From Ponticoccus alexandrii (GTDB taxonomy: Bacteria > Pseudomonadota > Alphaproteobacteria > Rhodobacterales > Rhodobacteraceae): a stretch of DNA of 64,000 nucleotides. Every line of letters starts with the position of its first letter. Position 1 is the first letter of the stretch. Under the pieces are notes generated by a model, which did no database searches, had not been told where the DNA came from, and saw only the letters and a list, made by a program, of their open reading frames with translations. The stretch covers positions 992,001-1,056,000 of the forward strand of contig NZ_CP047166.1 in assembly GCF_016806125.1 (NCBI RefSeq), given 5' to 3'. Made by a program: the position numbers and the translations under genes. Shown one piece after another: positions 7,748-16,908 of this stretch.

Positions 7748-10700
7748 ATGGCATCATATCAGGCACGGGGGCGCGATCCCCTCTTCGACAGCGACACGGC
7801 GGCAACGCTGGAACGGCGCGGGCGTGAACTGGTGGGTGTCGGGCTGGTGATTGTCGGGCTGATCGTCTCGGCGATGATCGCCTCCTACTCGCCGGACGAC
7901 CCGAGCTTCCTCTCGGCCACGGACGCGCCGGTGCAGAACTGGATGGGGCGCATGGGCGCCTATATCGCCGCGCCGCTCTTCATGATCGTGGGCGCTGGCG
8001 CCTGGGCGCTGGCGGCGGTCTTCCTGACATGGGGCGGGCGGCTGATCCTGCACCGGGGGCAGGGTCGCGCCATGACCTGCCTGATCTTCGCCCCCATCTG
8101 GGTCGCCCTCTGCTCGGTCTATGCCTCGGGCCTGACGGAAGGCGCCGAGTGGGGCCACAACTTCGGCATGGGTGGCCTCTTCGGCGACATGATGATGGGG
8201 TCGATCATCGGCATCCTGCCGTTCTCTGTGGGTCTCGGGCTGAAGCTGGCCCAGCTTTTCCTGGGGCTGGGTATCCTTGGCCTTGGCGCCTTCGTGCTGG
8301 GCTTTACCCGCCCCGAACTGAAGGCGATCGGACGCTTCGGCCTGATCGGACTTCTGGTCAGCTACGCCACCTTCGTGCGCATCGCCGGGCGCTCTGCCTC
8401 GGGTGCCATGAGCGGTGCCATGACCGGCGCACAACGGCTTCAGGCTGCCCAGCAAGAGCGCCGCGCCCGTCGCATGGCAGAGGCCGATGCCGCCGCTGCC
8501 GCGCAAGAGGCGATTCCCATGGCCGCGCCCGCGCCGCTGGTCGCGACCCGCGTACGCCGCGCCGACCCGTTGCCCGCCGCGCCGGTCTACGAGGACGACG
8601 ACGACTACATCTTCGAGGATGACGCGGTTTATGACGAACCCGCCGTCCCCGCGCAGCCCGAGAAGGGCGGGTTCCTGTCTCGGATGCCTTCGCTGATCCG
8701 CCGTGCCGAGCCGATGCCAGAGCCGGAACTGGTGACCCGCGAGGTCGATCACGACATCGATGCCCCGGGCGAGGACCGCATCCGCGCCAAGATTGCCAAG
8801 GCGGTCAGCGCGCGCGGCAAACCCGTGGCCGTGCCGGGTGTGCAGAAGCGCCCCGACCCGACGAAGCCGCTGACGAAGGGGCGGGGCCACGGGCCGCAGC
8901 CGCTGATCTTCAAGCCGCAGACGCGCGGCCTGCCGCCAGAGCCGCCTCTGACCGCCGCCGCCCGCAGCCTGCCGCCAGAGCCGCCGCTGACGGCGCATCA
9001 CGCCGCGCCCATGGCCGCAGGCGTCGCGACGGATGCGCTGACCGCGACCCGCGGGCTTGTCCGGGCGCCCGAGCCGCAGGGCGCCATGCCTCGCTTTGCC
9101 GCGCCGCGCCATGCCGAGCCGCAGGAGGCCATGCCGCGCTTTGCCGAACCGCGTGCCGCCGAGCCGCAGGCCGCGGTCGCGCCGGCGCCCGTTGCGCAGC
9201 CGATGCCGGAGCCGGAAGAGGCATGGCAGGACGATGCCGCCTTTGCAGAGATGCGCGATTTCGACGACTACGGTGACGACGACCGCCACGATGACCACCA
9301 TGAGGACCGGGCCGAGGCTTGGCAGGCCGAGGACAGCGCCGCGTGGTCGGCCGAAAGCGCCGGGACATGGTCGGACGACGATTTCGGAGAAGCGGAAGAG
9401 GCCACGATCCTCGACCACTCCACCCCCGCGCCCACGCCGATCCACCGCGCCGCTCCCGCGATGCCGGAGCCGAAGAAGGTCGTGCAGCAGCCGGTGCGCA
9501 AGCCGGTGCAGTTGTCGACCCGCGCCCAGCTGGAGGCGCAGCCCAAGCTGTCCTTCGAGGACCGCAACGTGGACTACGAGCTTCCGCCGCTGTCCCTTCT
9601 GATGTCGCCGGATCAGGTGACGCGCCACGTCCTGTCCGACGAGGCGCTGGAAGAAAACGCGCGGATGCTGGAAACCGTGCTCGACGACTACGGCGTGAAG
9701 GGCGAGATCGTGTCCGTGCGCCCCGGTCCCGTCGTCACCATGTACGAGCTGGAACCGGCGCCGGGCCTGAAGGCCAGCCGTGTCATCGGCCTTGCCGACG
9801 ACATCGCGCGCTCGATGTCGGCTCTGTCCGCGCGCGTCTCGACCGTGCCGGGGCGGTCTGTGATCGGCATCGAACTGCCCAACGACAACCGCGAAATGGT
9901 CTGCTTCCGCGAGATCCTCGCAGGCCGCGAATTCGGCGACGGCAATCACAAGCTGCCGCTTGCCCTCGGCAAGAACATCGGCGGCGATCCGGTCGTGGCC
10001 AACCTTGCCAAGATGCCCCACCTGCTGATCGCGGGCACCACGGGTTCGGGCAAGTCGGTTGCGATCAACACCATGATCCTGTCGCTGCTCTACAAGCTGA
10101 CGCCCGAGGACCTGCGCCTCGTCATGATCGACCCCAAGATGCTGGAACTCTCGGTCTATGACGGCATCCCGCACCTGCTGTCCCCCGTCGTCACCGACCC
10201 CAAGAAGGCCGTCGTGGCCCTGAAGTGGGTCGTGGGCGAGATGGAGGACCGCTATCGCAAGATGTCCAAGATGGGCGTGCGCAACATCGACGGCTACAAC
10301 GGCCGCGTCGCCGACGCGCTGTCGCGGGGCGAGATGTTCGAGCGCACGGTCCAGACCGGCTTTGACGACGAGACCGGCGAGCCCGTCTTCGAGACCGAAC
10401 AGATCGAGCCCAAGAAGATGCCCTACATCGTGGTCATCGTCGACGAGATGGCCGACCTGATGATGGTCGCGGGCAAGGAGATCGAAGCCTGCATCCAGCG
10501 CCTTGCACAGATGGCGCGGGCCTCGGGCATCCACCTCGTGATGGCCACGCAGCGCCCGTCGGTCGACGTCATCACCGGCACGATCAAGGCGAACTTCCCC
10601 ACCCGGATCTCCTTCCAGGTGACCTCGAAGATCGACAGCCGCACCATCCTTGGCGAGATGGGGGCAGAGCAGCTTCTGGGCATGGGCGACATGCTTTACA

Positions 10701-11089
10701 TGGCGGGCGGGTCGCGGATCACGCGCTGCCACGGTCCCTTCGTGTCGGACGAAGAGGTCGAGGAGATCGTCAACCACCTCAAGGCCTTCGGCCCGCCGGA
10801 TTATGTCTCGGGCGTGGTGCAGGGGCCGGACGACGAGAAGGCCGACAATATCGACGCGGTGCTGGGCCTGAACACCGGTGGCAACACCGGGGGCGAGGAC
10901 GCGCTGTACGATCAGGCGGTGGCGATCGTCATCAAGGACCGCAAGTGTTCGACCTCTTACATCCAGCGCAAGCTGGGCATCGGCTACAACAAGGCCGCGC
11001 GCCTCGTCGAGCAGATGGAGGAAGAGGGGGTCGTCTCTGCCGCGAATCACGTCGGCAAGCGCGAGATCCTCGTGCCCGAGCAACAGTAG
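7748..11089 (+). CDS. ftsK: DNA translocase FtsK
   Basis: A 1113-residue FtsK/SpoIIIE protein. Four N-terminal membrane spans (about residues 25-220) anchor it at the septum. A long Ala/Pro/Glu-rich acidic linker (about 220-620) follows, then the hexameric motor with Walker A GTTGSGKS at 763-770 and Walker [11 protein letters not shown] near 899. The C-terminal gamma winged helix ([18 protein letters not shown] region) reads polar DNA sequences. The linker contains two nine-residue repeats (LPPEPPLTA, bases 8930-8956 and 8969-8995) and two 45-base repeats at 9086-9175. It pumps chromosome ends through the septum and activates XerCD at dif. The ATG at 7748 is preceded by GGTGAGGCGAGG. Confidence 0.97.
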   Translation: MASYQARGRDPLFDSDTAATLERRGRELVGVGLVIVGLIVSAMIASYSPDDPSFLSATDAPVQNWMGRMGAYIAAPLFMIVGAGAWALAAVFLTWGGRLILHRGQGRAMTCLIFAPIWVALCSVYASGLTEGAEWGHNFGMGGLFGDMMMGSIIGILPFSVGLGLKLAQLFLGLGILGLGAFVLGFTRPELKAIGRFGLIGLLVSYATFVRIAGRSASGAMSGAMTGAQRLQAAQQERRARRMAEADAAAAAQEAIPMAAPAPLVATRVRRADPLPAAPVYEDDDDYIFEDDAVYDEPAVPAQPEKGGFLSRMPSLIRRAEPMPEPELVTREVDHDIDAPGEDRIRAKIAKAVSARGKPVAVPGVQKRPDPTKPLTKGRGHGPQPLIFKPQTRGLPPEPPLTAAARSLPPEPPLTAHHAAPMAAGVATDALTATRGLVRAPEPQGAMPRFAAPRHAEPQEAMPRFAEPRAAEPQAAVAPAPVAQPMPEPEEAWQDDAAFAEMRDFDDYGDDDRHDDHHEDRAEAWQAEDSAAWSAESAGTWSDDDFGEAEEATILDHSTPAPTPIHRAAPAMPEPKKVVQQPVRKPVQLSTRAQLEAQPKLSFEDRNVDYELPPLSLLMSPDQVTRHVLSDEALEENARMLETVLDDYGVKGEIVSVRPGPVVTMYELEPAPGLKASRVIGLADDIARSMSALSARVSTVPGRSVIGIELPNDNREMVCFREILAGREFGDGNHKLPLALGKNIGGDPVVANLAKMPHLLIAGTTGSGKSVAINTMILSLLYKLTPEDLRLVMIDPKMLELSVYDGIPHLLSPVVTDPKKAVVALKWVVGEMEDRYRKMSKMGVRNIDGYNGRVADALSRGEMFERTVQTGFDDETGEPVFETEQIEPKKMPYIVVIVDEMADLMMVAGKEIEACIQRLAQMARASGIHLVMATQRPSVDVITGTIKANFPTRISFQVTSKIDSRTILGEMGAEQLLGMGDMLYMAGGSRITRCHGPFVSDEEVEEIVNHLKAFGPPDYVSGVVQGPDDEKADNIDAVLGLNTGGNTGGEDALYDQAVAIVIKDRKCSTSYIQRKLGIGYNKAARLVEQMEEEGVVSAANHVGKREILVPEQQ

Positions 11090-11143
11090 GGCCTGCTGCC
11101 CGACCCGCGCGGCGGCAGCGCGGCTGAATCATCGTGGTATAGT

Positions 11144-11180
11144 GCGCCGGGCCGGGGGTAACCCGGGTCCGGCGCTTTCA
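11144..11180 (+). terminator. Probable ftsK terminator
   Basis: GCGCCGG (11144-11150) pairs with CCGGCGC (11169-11175), with an inner GGG/CCC stem, followed by TTTCAT. It begins 55 bases after the ftsK stop codon. The T-run is short. Confidence 0.55.
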
Positions 11181-11418
11181 TATCCGGGCGTGCGGGCTGG
11201 GAGCGCGGCGCAGGGCTGCGCCGCAAGCCAAGGGGACTACCGATTCGACGCTCTCGGCGTGGACGGCGAGGGCGCAAGCGCCCTGCTGCTGAAGCGCCGG
11301 GCCTGCCATCAGGTTATAGTGTCGTAGGGGGAGCAGATCGCGCGTCTGCCTGACGGCCTGCCGACGCCATGGGGCCCGCGTCGGCTTTGCCAAAGGTCGG
11401 ATGCAACGCGGCGTCGGT

Positions 11419-11558
11419 GCTGGCAACGGCTGGCGCGACGGGGCTGGCGAAAAGCTGGCGTCAGGGCTGGCTTGCTGGCGGGCTAGCGTGCTGGCTTGCA
11501 AAAATTGCTGGCTTGCTGGGGAGCGAGGAGTTTGCTGGCTTGCGAAAGGCTGGCTGGC
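11419..11558. repeat. GCTGGC short-repeat array
   Basis: Eleven copies of GCTGGC occur in 140 bases, four of them in the longer unit GCTGGCTTGC, all in one orientation on the + strand with irregular spacing. The array is not a continuous coding frame; the two frames that cross it give Leu/Ala/Gly-rich peptides with no ribosome site. Confidence 0.8.
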
Positions 11559-11969
11559 GTCGTCCGGTGCCACAGCGATAGGGCAGGCCTTCCAGGGTTG
11601 CAAGAAAAAATTACTTAAAATCAAATAGTTGACTTTGTTTGTCGAGTATTGCGAGGAAAGTGTTTTTGTCGGGTTTCCCCGGGTTTGGCCTGGCGGGGAT
11701 ACCTGCCCCGCGCGATACCGCCCCGGTGGCCCCCGCGTCGGCCCGACCGACCCCTGCCGTGGAACGCTTTCGCGCCGTTGCGCGTTGCCGCCAGGATCGC
11801 ACCGCGTGAAGCAGCCCCTGTCGTGGACGTGATAGGGCCGGAGCACCGCAGCCCCCCTTGGGGGTTGATCGGCCCCGATCCGCCACCGATATGGGGTTCC
11901 ATGCGGCTGATATCGCATATCAAGGCCCGCCGTGGCACAGTGACCACGACACGATCAGGAAGGACCGAC

Positions 11970-12563
11970 ATGATCCGCAAGACCCTCGCCGCACTGGCCC
12001 TGACCCTGCTTGCGCTGCCCGCGCAGGCACAGCAGCTCTCGCTGGGTGAGATCTCGAAGTATCTCAACTCCATCCAGTCCGCGGTCGGCACCTTCACCCA
12101 GATCAACGCCGATGGCACGATCTCGACCGGCGAGATCTCGATCAAGCGTCCGGGCAAGGTGCGTTTCGACTACAATCCGCCAGAGCGGGCGCTGGTGATG
12201 GCCTCTGCAGGCGCGGTCTATATCCTCGACCGCAAGCTGGGCGCCACCGCCGACACCTATCCGCTGAACCAGACGCCGCTGTCGATCATCCTTGATCGCA
12301 ACGTTGATCTGACCCGTGCTGGCATGGTCACGGCGCACCAGTACGACGGCACCGCGACGGTGGTCACCGCACAGGATCCGAAGCGGCCGGAATACGGGTC
12401 GATCCAGCTGAAATTCACCGGCAGCCCGGTGGAACTGCGCCAGTGGGTGATCACCGACGGGGACGGCACGAAGACGACCGTGGTGCTGGGGGGGCTCCAG
12501 AAGAAAGATCTGCCGAACCGGCTTTTCTACATCGACCCGGAGCTTGAGAAGCTGAGGAATTGA
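11970..12563 (+). CDS. lolA: Outer-membrane lipoprotein carrier protein LolA
   Basis: A 197-residue periplasmic protein with a Sec signal peptide (MIRKTLAALALTLLALPAQAQ, cleavage near residue 20). The mature part shows LolA features: SVGTFTQ-type start (AVGTFTQINADG), GEISIKRPGKVRFDY and a single half-barrel length. LolA takes triacylated lipoproteins from the LolCDE complex and hands them to the outer membrane. The ATG at 11970 follows CAGGAAGGACCG. It lies downstream of ftsK across an unusually long gap and ends in its own terminator, so it is probably transcribed separately. Confidence 0.93.
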   Translation: MIRKTLAALALTLLALPAQAQQLSLGEISKYLNSIQSAVGTFTQINADGTISTGEISIKRPGKVRFDYNPPERALVMASAGAVYILDRKLGATADTYPLNQTPLSIILDRNVDLTRAGMVTAHQYDGTATVVTAQDPKRPEYGSIQLKFTGSPVELRQWVITDGDGTKTTVVLGGLQKKDLPNRLFYIDPELEKLRN

Positions 12564-12583
12564 GCCCCGCGAAGGCTGCGGTA

Positions 12584-12613
12584 AGCGTCCGGGTCCGTGC
12601 CGGGCGCTTTTTC
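12584..12613 (+). terminator. lolA terminator
   Basis: AGCGTCCGG (12584-12592) pairs with CCGGGCGCT (12600-12608), with one G-T pair and a seven-base loop, followed directly by TTTTCT. It begins 20 bases after the lolA stop. Confidence 0.85.
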
Positions 12614-12708
12614 TATGGGCAGGTTCCCGGCAGATCCGGCCAGTTCGCAGGTTCCGAAGACGCCCATAGGCCAAGCAGGCGGTCCCTGAGACCTGCCAAA
12701 GATGAAGA

Positions 12709-12727
12709 GGGGGGCCTAGAGCCCCCC
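12709..12727 (-). terminator. Terminator-like hairpin after the lysozyme-fold lipoprotein gene
   Basis: GGGGGGC and GCCCCCC form a perfect seven-base-pair stem around a five-base loop. On the minus strand it follows the stop codon at 12754 by 26 bases and leads into TCTTCATCTTT. Confidence 0.6.
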
Positions 12728-12753
12728 GCTTGCAATCGGCAGCACAGCGCGCC

Positions 12754-13347
12754 TCAACGCGCGTGCCGACAGCTTTTCAACTGCTGCTCGTAAACCAGCG
12801 CGCGGTTGCCGACTTCCGAGGATACGCGCAGGAGCCATGCCTTGGAATTGTAGCTGCCGCGCCGGAACCCCGTCCGCCCCTCGTGATAGGCAAGGTAGTG
12901 GTTGCGCGCGTCCGCCATCGGGATGCCAAGCTCACGGTTCGATTGCGCCATGTACCAGCCCATGAAATCGGTCGCGTCCCGGATGTCGTCCCGCCGCGCC
13001 CGGCGCTGCCCCTCGGAGGCGAGGTATTCCTTCCACGTCCCGTCGAGCGCCTGACTGTAGCCGAAGGCGGAGCTTTGCCGCCCCTGCGGAATTACGCCAA
13101 GCGAGAAGCGCAGGGGGGTGCGCGCGTCGCTGATGAATTTGCTTTCCTGGTATATAGTGGCCATCTGCACATGCACCGGGACGCCCCACTTGCGTTCGGT
13201 TCCGCGGAACGCCCGATAGTATCCGGGACGCTGCTGCAGGATCGAACAGGCGTTGTCGAGGTTGTCCGGTGCCGTGCCAGACCCTCCGCCGCCGCCACAG
13301 GAGCCGGCCAGCAAAAGGAGTGTCATGGCGCGAAGGAGTCTGCTCAT
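12754..13347 (-). CDS. Lysozyme-fold (SLT-like transglycosylase) lipoprotein
   Basis: A 197-residue protein with a lipoprotein signal (MTLLLLAGSC, Cys17) and a glycine-rich linker. The body carries the lytic-transglycosylase pattern: a helix ending in ATIYQESKF, where Glu is the likely catalytic acid, then FGYSQALDGTW and a helical C-terminus with AWLLRVS. Such proteins cleave glycan strands in peptidoglycan or are catalytically weak relatives. It would sit in the outer or inner membrane facing the periplasm. It is convergent with lolA and stands alone. Its exact activity is inferred. Confidence 0.82.
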   Translation of the reverse strand: MSRLLRAMTLLLLAGSCGGGGGSGTAPDNLDNACSILQQRPGYYRAFRGTERKWGVPVHVQMATIYQESKFISDARTPLRFSLGVIPQGRQSSAFGYSQALDGTWKEYLASEGQRRARRDDIRDATDFMGWYMAQSNRELGIPMADARNHYLAYHEGRTGFRRGSYNSKAWLLRVSSEVGNRALVYEQQLKSCRHAR

Positions 13348-13589
13348 TTGCCTCTCGCGTCTGTTGTTTTGTTATGTCTTTCCGGCCATTTTAACCGATC
13401 CCACGCCATGTGGAAATCACATTTCCAAGGCGGGCGGAAACCCGCATTGACGGTCACGCCGGCCTGCGACACAAACGCGGAAAGCACTGTTGGAAAGCGC
13501 TTCACAGAGTGTTTCCGGCAAATATAGGGCAAAAGTTGGACTTACAGCCCCGATCGACGGTAAGATCAGGACTGTAATAGGGAAAGTAC

Positions 13590-13916
13590 ATGCTTCGTAC
13601 GCGCGCAAAATATCATCTGGGCCAGGTTGTCCGGCACCGCAAACACCCTTTCCGGGGGGTGGTCTTCGACGTGGATCCGGAATTCAACAATACCGAGGAA
13701 TGGTACGAGGCGATTCCCGAGGACAGCCGCCCGATCAAGGACCAGCCTTTCTACCACTTGCTGGCGGAAAACGAGCAGAGCTTCTACGTGGCCTATGTGT
13801 CCGAGCAGAACCTCGTGGCGGATTATTCTGGCGAACCGGTGGATCACCCTGACATCCCCGACCTGTTCGGCGCCTTCGAGGACGGCAGCTACGCGCTGCA
13901 CTTCCAGATGAACTGA
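13590..13916 (+). CDS. hspQ: Heat shock protein HspQ
   Basis: A 108-residue protein of the HspQ/YccV family. It begins KYHLGQVVRHRKHPFRGVVF, the hemimethylated-DNA-binding-like beta fold, and contains DQPFYHLL and YVAYVSEQNL, which are family hallmarks. In enterobacteria HspQ enhances Lon-mediated degradation and affects DnaA. The ATG at 13590 follows AGGGAAAG. It is monocistronic; its 3' side is the large repeat copy at 14005-14154. Confidence 0.93.
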   Translation: MLRTRAKYHLGQVVRHRKHPFRGVVFDVDPEFNNTEEWYEAIPEDSRPIKDQPFYHLLAENEQSFYVAYVSEQNLVADYSGEPVDHPDIPDLFGAFEDGSYALHFQMN

Positions 13917-14004
13917 GCCGGCCCCGGCCGAACAGGGCAGGCTGGTCATGGTCGCGATCAGAAGACATTCTGAACCGCTCCGCCCGCGGTGCGTGAACGG
14001 TCGA

Positions 14005-14154
14005 CAGGCGACCGTACGAGAGGCTCTGCCTCTCGTGCTCTCCGAGGTATTTAGAAACCAGAGAAGGGCAGCCCGCGCCCGCTCTTCTCTGGTCTCCAAA
14101 TACCTTGGGGGGCGAGCGCAGCGAGCGGGGGCAAAGCCCCCAGCCGGTCGCCTG
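14005..14154. repeat. Dispersed intergenic repeat, copy 3 (complete inverted element)
   Basis: This is the most complete copy. Outer arms CAGGCGACCG (14005-14014) and CGGTCGCCTG (14145-14154) are perfect inverted repeats. Inside are the TACGAGAGGC hairpin (shared with 2590) and a second pair of arms, CCGAGGTATTTAGAAACCAG against CTGGTCTCCAAATACCTTGG. A GGGGGC/GCCCCC hairpin follows. The 150-base unit lies directly after the stop codon of the aldolase gene that ends at 14184. Confidence 0.8.
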
Positions 14155-14183
14155 CCAAGGGCAGGCGAAACCGCAGAAACCGG

Positions 14184-15224
14184 CTAGAGAGCCATCCGCA
14201 GGGCGTCCAGAAACCCCGCGACCTGGTCCTCAGACGTTGACCAGTCGCAGACCAGCCGCCCGGCCACCACGTCCTCGGGCGCGCCGCTGTCGAAGAAATG
14301 CACCACGCCGCGGGCCTTCAGCGCCTCGTGCACGCGCACCGGCAGGCGGATGAACAGCATGTTGGCATGGGACGCGTTGATGACCTCGACGCCCAGATCC
14401 TCGATCCTGGCGCGCAGGATGCCGCAGCGCGCGTTGGCGCGGGCGGCCAGATCGTGCCAGAGATCGTCTTCCAGCAGCGCGGCCATCTGCGCGGCCATGT
14501 AGCGGCCCTTGGAATTAAGGTGCCCGCCGCGCTTGATGCGGTAGTGCATTTCGTCGGCGCGCGCACCGTCGCGCAGTACGATGGCTTCGACGTCCATGGC
14601 TCCCACCTTCGTGCCACCGAAGACCACGACCTCTGCGCCAAGCGCCTCTGCCATCGCCTTCGGCGTGCAGGCCAGCTTTTCGCAGGCCATGGGCAGGCGC
14701 GCGCCGTCCAGATGCACCGGCAGGCCGTGCTCGCGCGCCACCGCGCCAAGCGCCGACAGTTCGTCCAGCTTGTAGACATTGCCCATCTCGGTCACGTTGG
14801 TCACCGAGACCGCCGCGCGCTTCGGCCCGTGGACGCCGCGATTGCCCTCGGCGGCCAATGCGGTCCGCAGGGCCTCGGGCGTCATCACGTCGCCGCCCCG
14901 CACCAGTGTCAGCCGCGCGCCACCGGTGTAGAACTCGGGCGCGTTGCATTCGTCTTCATGCACATGCGCCACCTCGGAGCAGAAGACCGTGCCGTAGGGC
15001 GGGCAGAGCACCGAGAGCGCCAGCGCATTGGCCGCCGTGCCGGAGGCCACGAGGAAGACCCGCGCCTCGGGCCAGTCGAAGATCTCGCGAAAGCGCGCCT
15101 CGACGGCGGCGGTCTCGGGGTCGCTGCCGTAGCTCGGCATGGCGCCGGAGTTCACGCGGGCGACCGCGTCGAGGATCTGTTGCGGCACCGGGGCGCAGTT
15201 GTCGGATGCGAAGGACAGGCTCAT
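14184..15224 (-). CDS. Low-specificity threonine aldolase / beta-eliminating lyase family
   Basis: A 346-residue fold-type I PLP enzyme. SDNCAPVPQQIL at the start, HVHEDECNAPEFYTGG, HLDGARLPMA and the PLP lysine in VFGGTKVGA follow the threonine-aldolase pattern. It splits L-threonine or allo-threonine to glycine and acetaldehyde. The real start is the ATG at 15224, which overlaps the TGA of ycgN by four bases (ATGA); the frame is open further upstream but only as a shadow of ycgN. The two genes are translationally coupled. Confidence 0.9.
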   Translation of the reverse strand: MSLSFASDNCAPVPQQILDAVARVNSGAMPSYGSDPETAAVEARFREIFDWPEARVFLVASGTAANALALSVLCPPYGTVFCSEVAHVHEDECNAPEFYTGGARLTLVRGGDVMTPEALRTALAAEGNRGVHGPKRAAVSVTNVTEMGNVYKLDELSALGAVAREHGLPVHLDGARLPMACEKLACTPKAMAEALGAEVVVFGGTKVGAMDVEAIVLRDGARADEMHYRIKRGGHLNSKGRYMAAQMAALLEDDLWHDLAARANARCGILRARIEDLGVEVINASHANMLFIRLPVRVHEALKARGVVHFFDSGAPEDVVAGRLVCDWSTSEDQVAGFLDALRMAL

Positions 15225-15697
15225 CCCGTGGGCTCCTCTATGATGTGGTCTTCCCAATCGTCCTCGTCGACCTCGAACTCTGCCACGGTGCGATGCAGCA
15301 TCGACACGCCGACCTCGTGGACGCTGTCCTGACGGCCGGTCAGCAGCGGGTGCCAGTCGGGCAGGCCCTGCCCGGTCCAGAGCCGCTTGTAGGCGCAGGT
15401 CTCTGGCATCCAGTAGAGGTTGTCGGCGATGTTCGAGGGCTTCAGCACGATGCATTCGGGCACGAACTGGTGGCGGATCGGGTATTGCGCGCAGCGGCAG
15501 GTGGTGTCGTCGAACAGCCGGCAGGCGACACGGGTCAGCGCGACTTCGCCGGTTTCCTCGTCCTCCAGCTTGTTCAGGCAGCACTTGCCGCAGCCGTCGC
15601 AGAGCGCCTCCCATTCCGGGCGCGACATCTTCGTCAGGGGCTTCTTTTCCCAGAAGCGGGGGGCGAGACCGTCGCGGGGGATGGGATCCGAGCTCAT
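15221..15697 (-). CDS. ycgN: YcgN family cysteine-cluster protein
   Basis: A 158-residue protein of the YkgJ/YcgN family (UPF0260). It carries CDGCGKCC and CRLFDDTTCRCAQYP, the cysteine pattern thought to bind a zinc or Fe-S centre; PETCAYK and DWHPL follow as in homologues. The start at 15697 (MSSDPIPRDG) fits family length better than the ATG 12 codons upstream. It precedes threonine aldolase with a four-base overlap. The biochemical role is unknown. Confidence 0.87.
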   Translation of the reverse strand: MSSDPIPRDGLAPRFWEKKPLTKMSRPEWEALCDGCGKCCLNKLEDEETGEVALTRVACRLFDDTTCRCAQYPIRHQFVPECIVLKPSNIADNLYWMPETCAYKRLWTGQGLPDWHPLLTGRQDSVHEVGVSMLHRTVAEFEVDEDDWEDHIIEEPTG

Positions 15698-15932
15698 GGC
15701 CCGAGCCTTAGCGAAGCCGCGCCCGAAGGACAATGCGTGGCACGATCAGAGCATTGCGAGCGGGGCAAGGGCCGGGCGGCCCCTGCGGGCTGTGTGAGGG
15801 ACGGCAGGCCGCCAAGGGTCATAAGGGTGCAGCGTTGCGCCGGAAGCGTGCGGAGCAGCCTGAAGGCGCGCGCCGCAGGACCGTGTCGGTGAGGGGGCCG
15901 TCTTTGCTGGGGGCAAGGCGACCGGGCCGGGT

Positions 15933-16865
15933 TCAGAGCGCCGAAAGGATCTCTCGGGCGCGGGTGCAATCGGCATCCATCTGGACGATCAGCGCGTCGA
16001 GGCTGTCGAATTTCTCTTCGGGTCGCAGGTAGTCCACCAGCCCGACCGAGAGGGTGGCGCCGTAGAGGTCGCCGGTGAAATCGAAGAGGAAGGTCTCGAT
16101 ATTGGCGGTGTTCTCGCCGAACATGGGCCGCACGCCGATCGAGGCGGCGCCGTGGTAGCTGCCCTTGTGCGGGCCGTCGCGAACCTCGACCAGCACCGCG
16201 TAGACGCCCAGCTTCGGCGGGTGCAGCCCGTCGATGGACATGTTCGCGGTCGGATAGCCCAGCACGCGCCCGCGTTGTTCGCCGCCGATCACCTGCCCGT
16301 CGATGCGGTGCCAGTGGCCCAGTTGCAGGGCGGCGTCGCGGGGTCGCCCGGCAGACAGGGCCTCGCGGATCGCGGTCGAAGAGACCTCTTGCCCGCCGGT
16401 CTCCAGCAGCTCGGCCACGGTCACACCGAATCCCATCTCTTCGCCGAAGGCCTGAAGGTCCGCCACAGTCCCCGCGCGGCCCTTGCCGAAACAGAAGTCA
16501 GCGCCCACGACCACATGCACCAGCCCCAGTCCGTCGCGAATGACATTGGTGGCAAACTCGTGCGGCGTCAGCGAGGCCAGCGCGGTGTTGAAGTTCAGTT
16601 GATACAGGTGTTCGACGCCCAGCTTTTCAAGGCGCGCGGCGCGGGCCTCTGCGCTCATCAGGCGAAAGGCGGGGGCCTCGGGGGCGAAATACTCGCGCGG
16701 GTGCGGCTCGAAGGTCAGCACGCCCAGCGGGGCGGCGGGCGCCGCGTTGCGGGCAAGGTCGATGACCGCCTGATGGCCGAGGTGCACGCCGTCGAAGTTG
16801 CCGATGGCAACGCTGGCACCCCGATCCTCGGGCCTGACATATTGGTAGTCTCGAACGATGCGCAT
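15933..16865 (-). CDS. ribF: Bifunctional riboflavin kinase/FAD synthetase
   Basis: A 310-residue RibF. The N-terminal FAD synthetase domain has GNFDGVHLGHQ (with the HxGH nucleotidyl-transfer motif) and SSTAIREAL; the C-terminal flavokinase domain has GYPTANM and the GVY..ASIGVRPMFG region. It makes FMN and FAD from riboflavin in the cytosol. The frame allows an ATG 12 codons upstream, but MRIVRDYQYV at 16865 fits the family start. It ends close to 15932, leaving a 235-base gap before ycgN in which I see no gene. Confidence 0.95.
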   Translation of the reverse strand: MRIVRDYQYVRPEDRGASVAIGNFDGVHLGHQAVIDLARNAAPAAPLGVLTFEPHPREYFAPEAPAFRLMSAEARAARLEKLGVEHLYQLNFNTALASLTPHEFATNVIRDGLGLVHVVVGADFCFGKGRAGTVADLQAFGEEMGFGVTVAELLETGGQEVSSTAIREALSAGRPRDAALQLGHWHRIDGQVIGGEQRGRVLGYPTANMSIDGLHPPKLGVYAVLVEVRDGPHKGSYHGAASIGVRPMFGENTANIETFLFDFTGDLYGATLSVGLVDYLRPEEKFDSLDALIVQMDADCTRAREILSAL

Positions 16866-16908
16866 AGGCAGCGGATTAGCTTGGACGGGCACGGGCCGCA
16901 AGGCGCGT

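Larger units (their letters stand above)
11090..11969. other. Long intergenic region between ftsK and lolA
   Basis: 880 bases with no convincing gene on either strand; open frames here lack family features and a ribosome site. It holds a hairpin just after ftsK (11144-11175), a dense GCTGGC array (11419-11558), a short AT-rich patch (about 11605-11650, with TTGACT at 11629-11634 but no clear -10 box), and then GC-rich sequence leading to lolA. Its size and repeat content are unusual for this otherwise compact stretch. Confidence 0.7.

Noticed and set aside
7754-11083. A 1109-residue minus-strand open frame opposite ftsK
   Set aside because: It is the antisense of a real gene in high-GC DNA, rich in His, Arg, Gly and Asp with no domain or ribosome site. 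Similar long shadows lie opposite sdhA, ecm, thrS and the helicase gene.
11629-11652. A sigma-70 promoter with TTGACT in the AT-rich patch before lolA
   Set aside because: The nearest TATTGC is only 12 bases downstream, too close for a -10 box, so the promoter is not supported.
11178-11918. A 246-residue minus-strand frame across the ftsK-lolA gap
   Set aside because: It runs through the GCTGGC array giving low-complexity Gln/Ala/Pro sequence, with no recognisable fold or start site.
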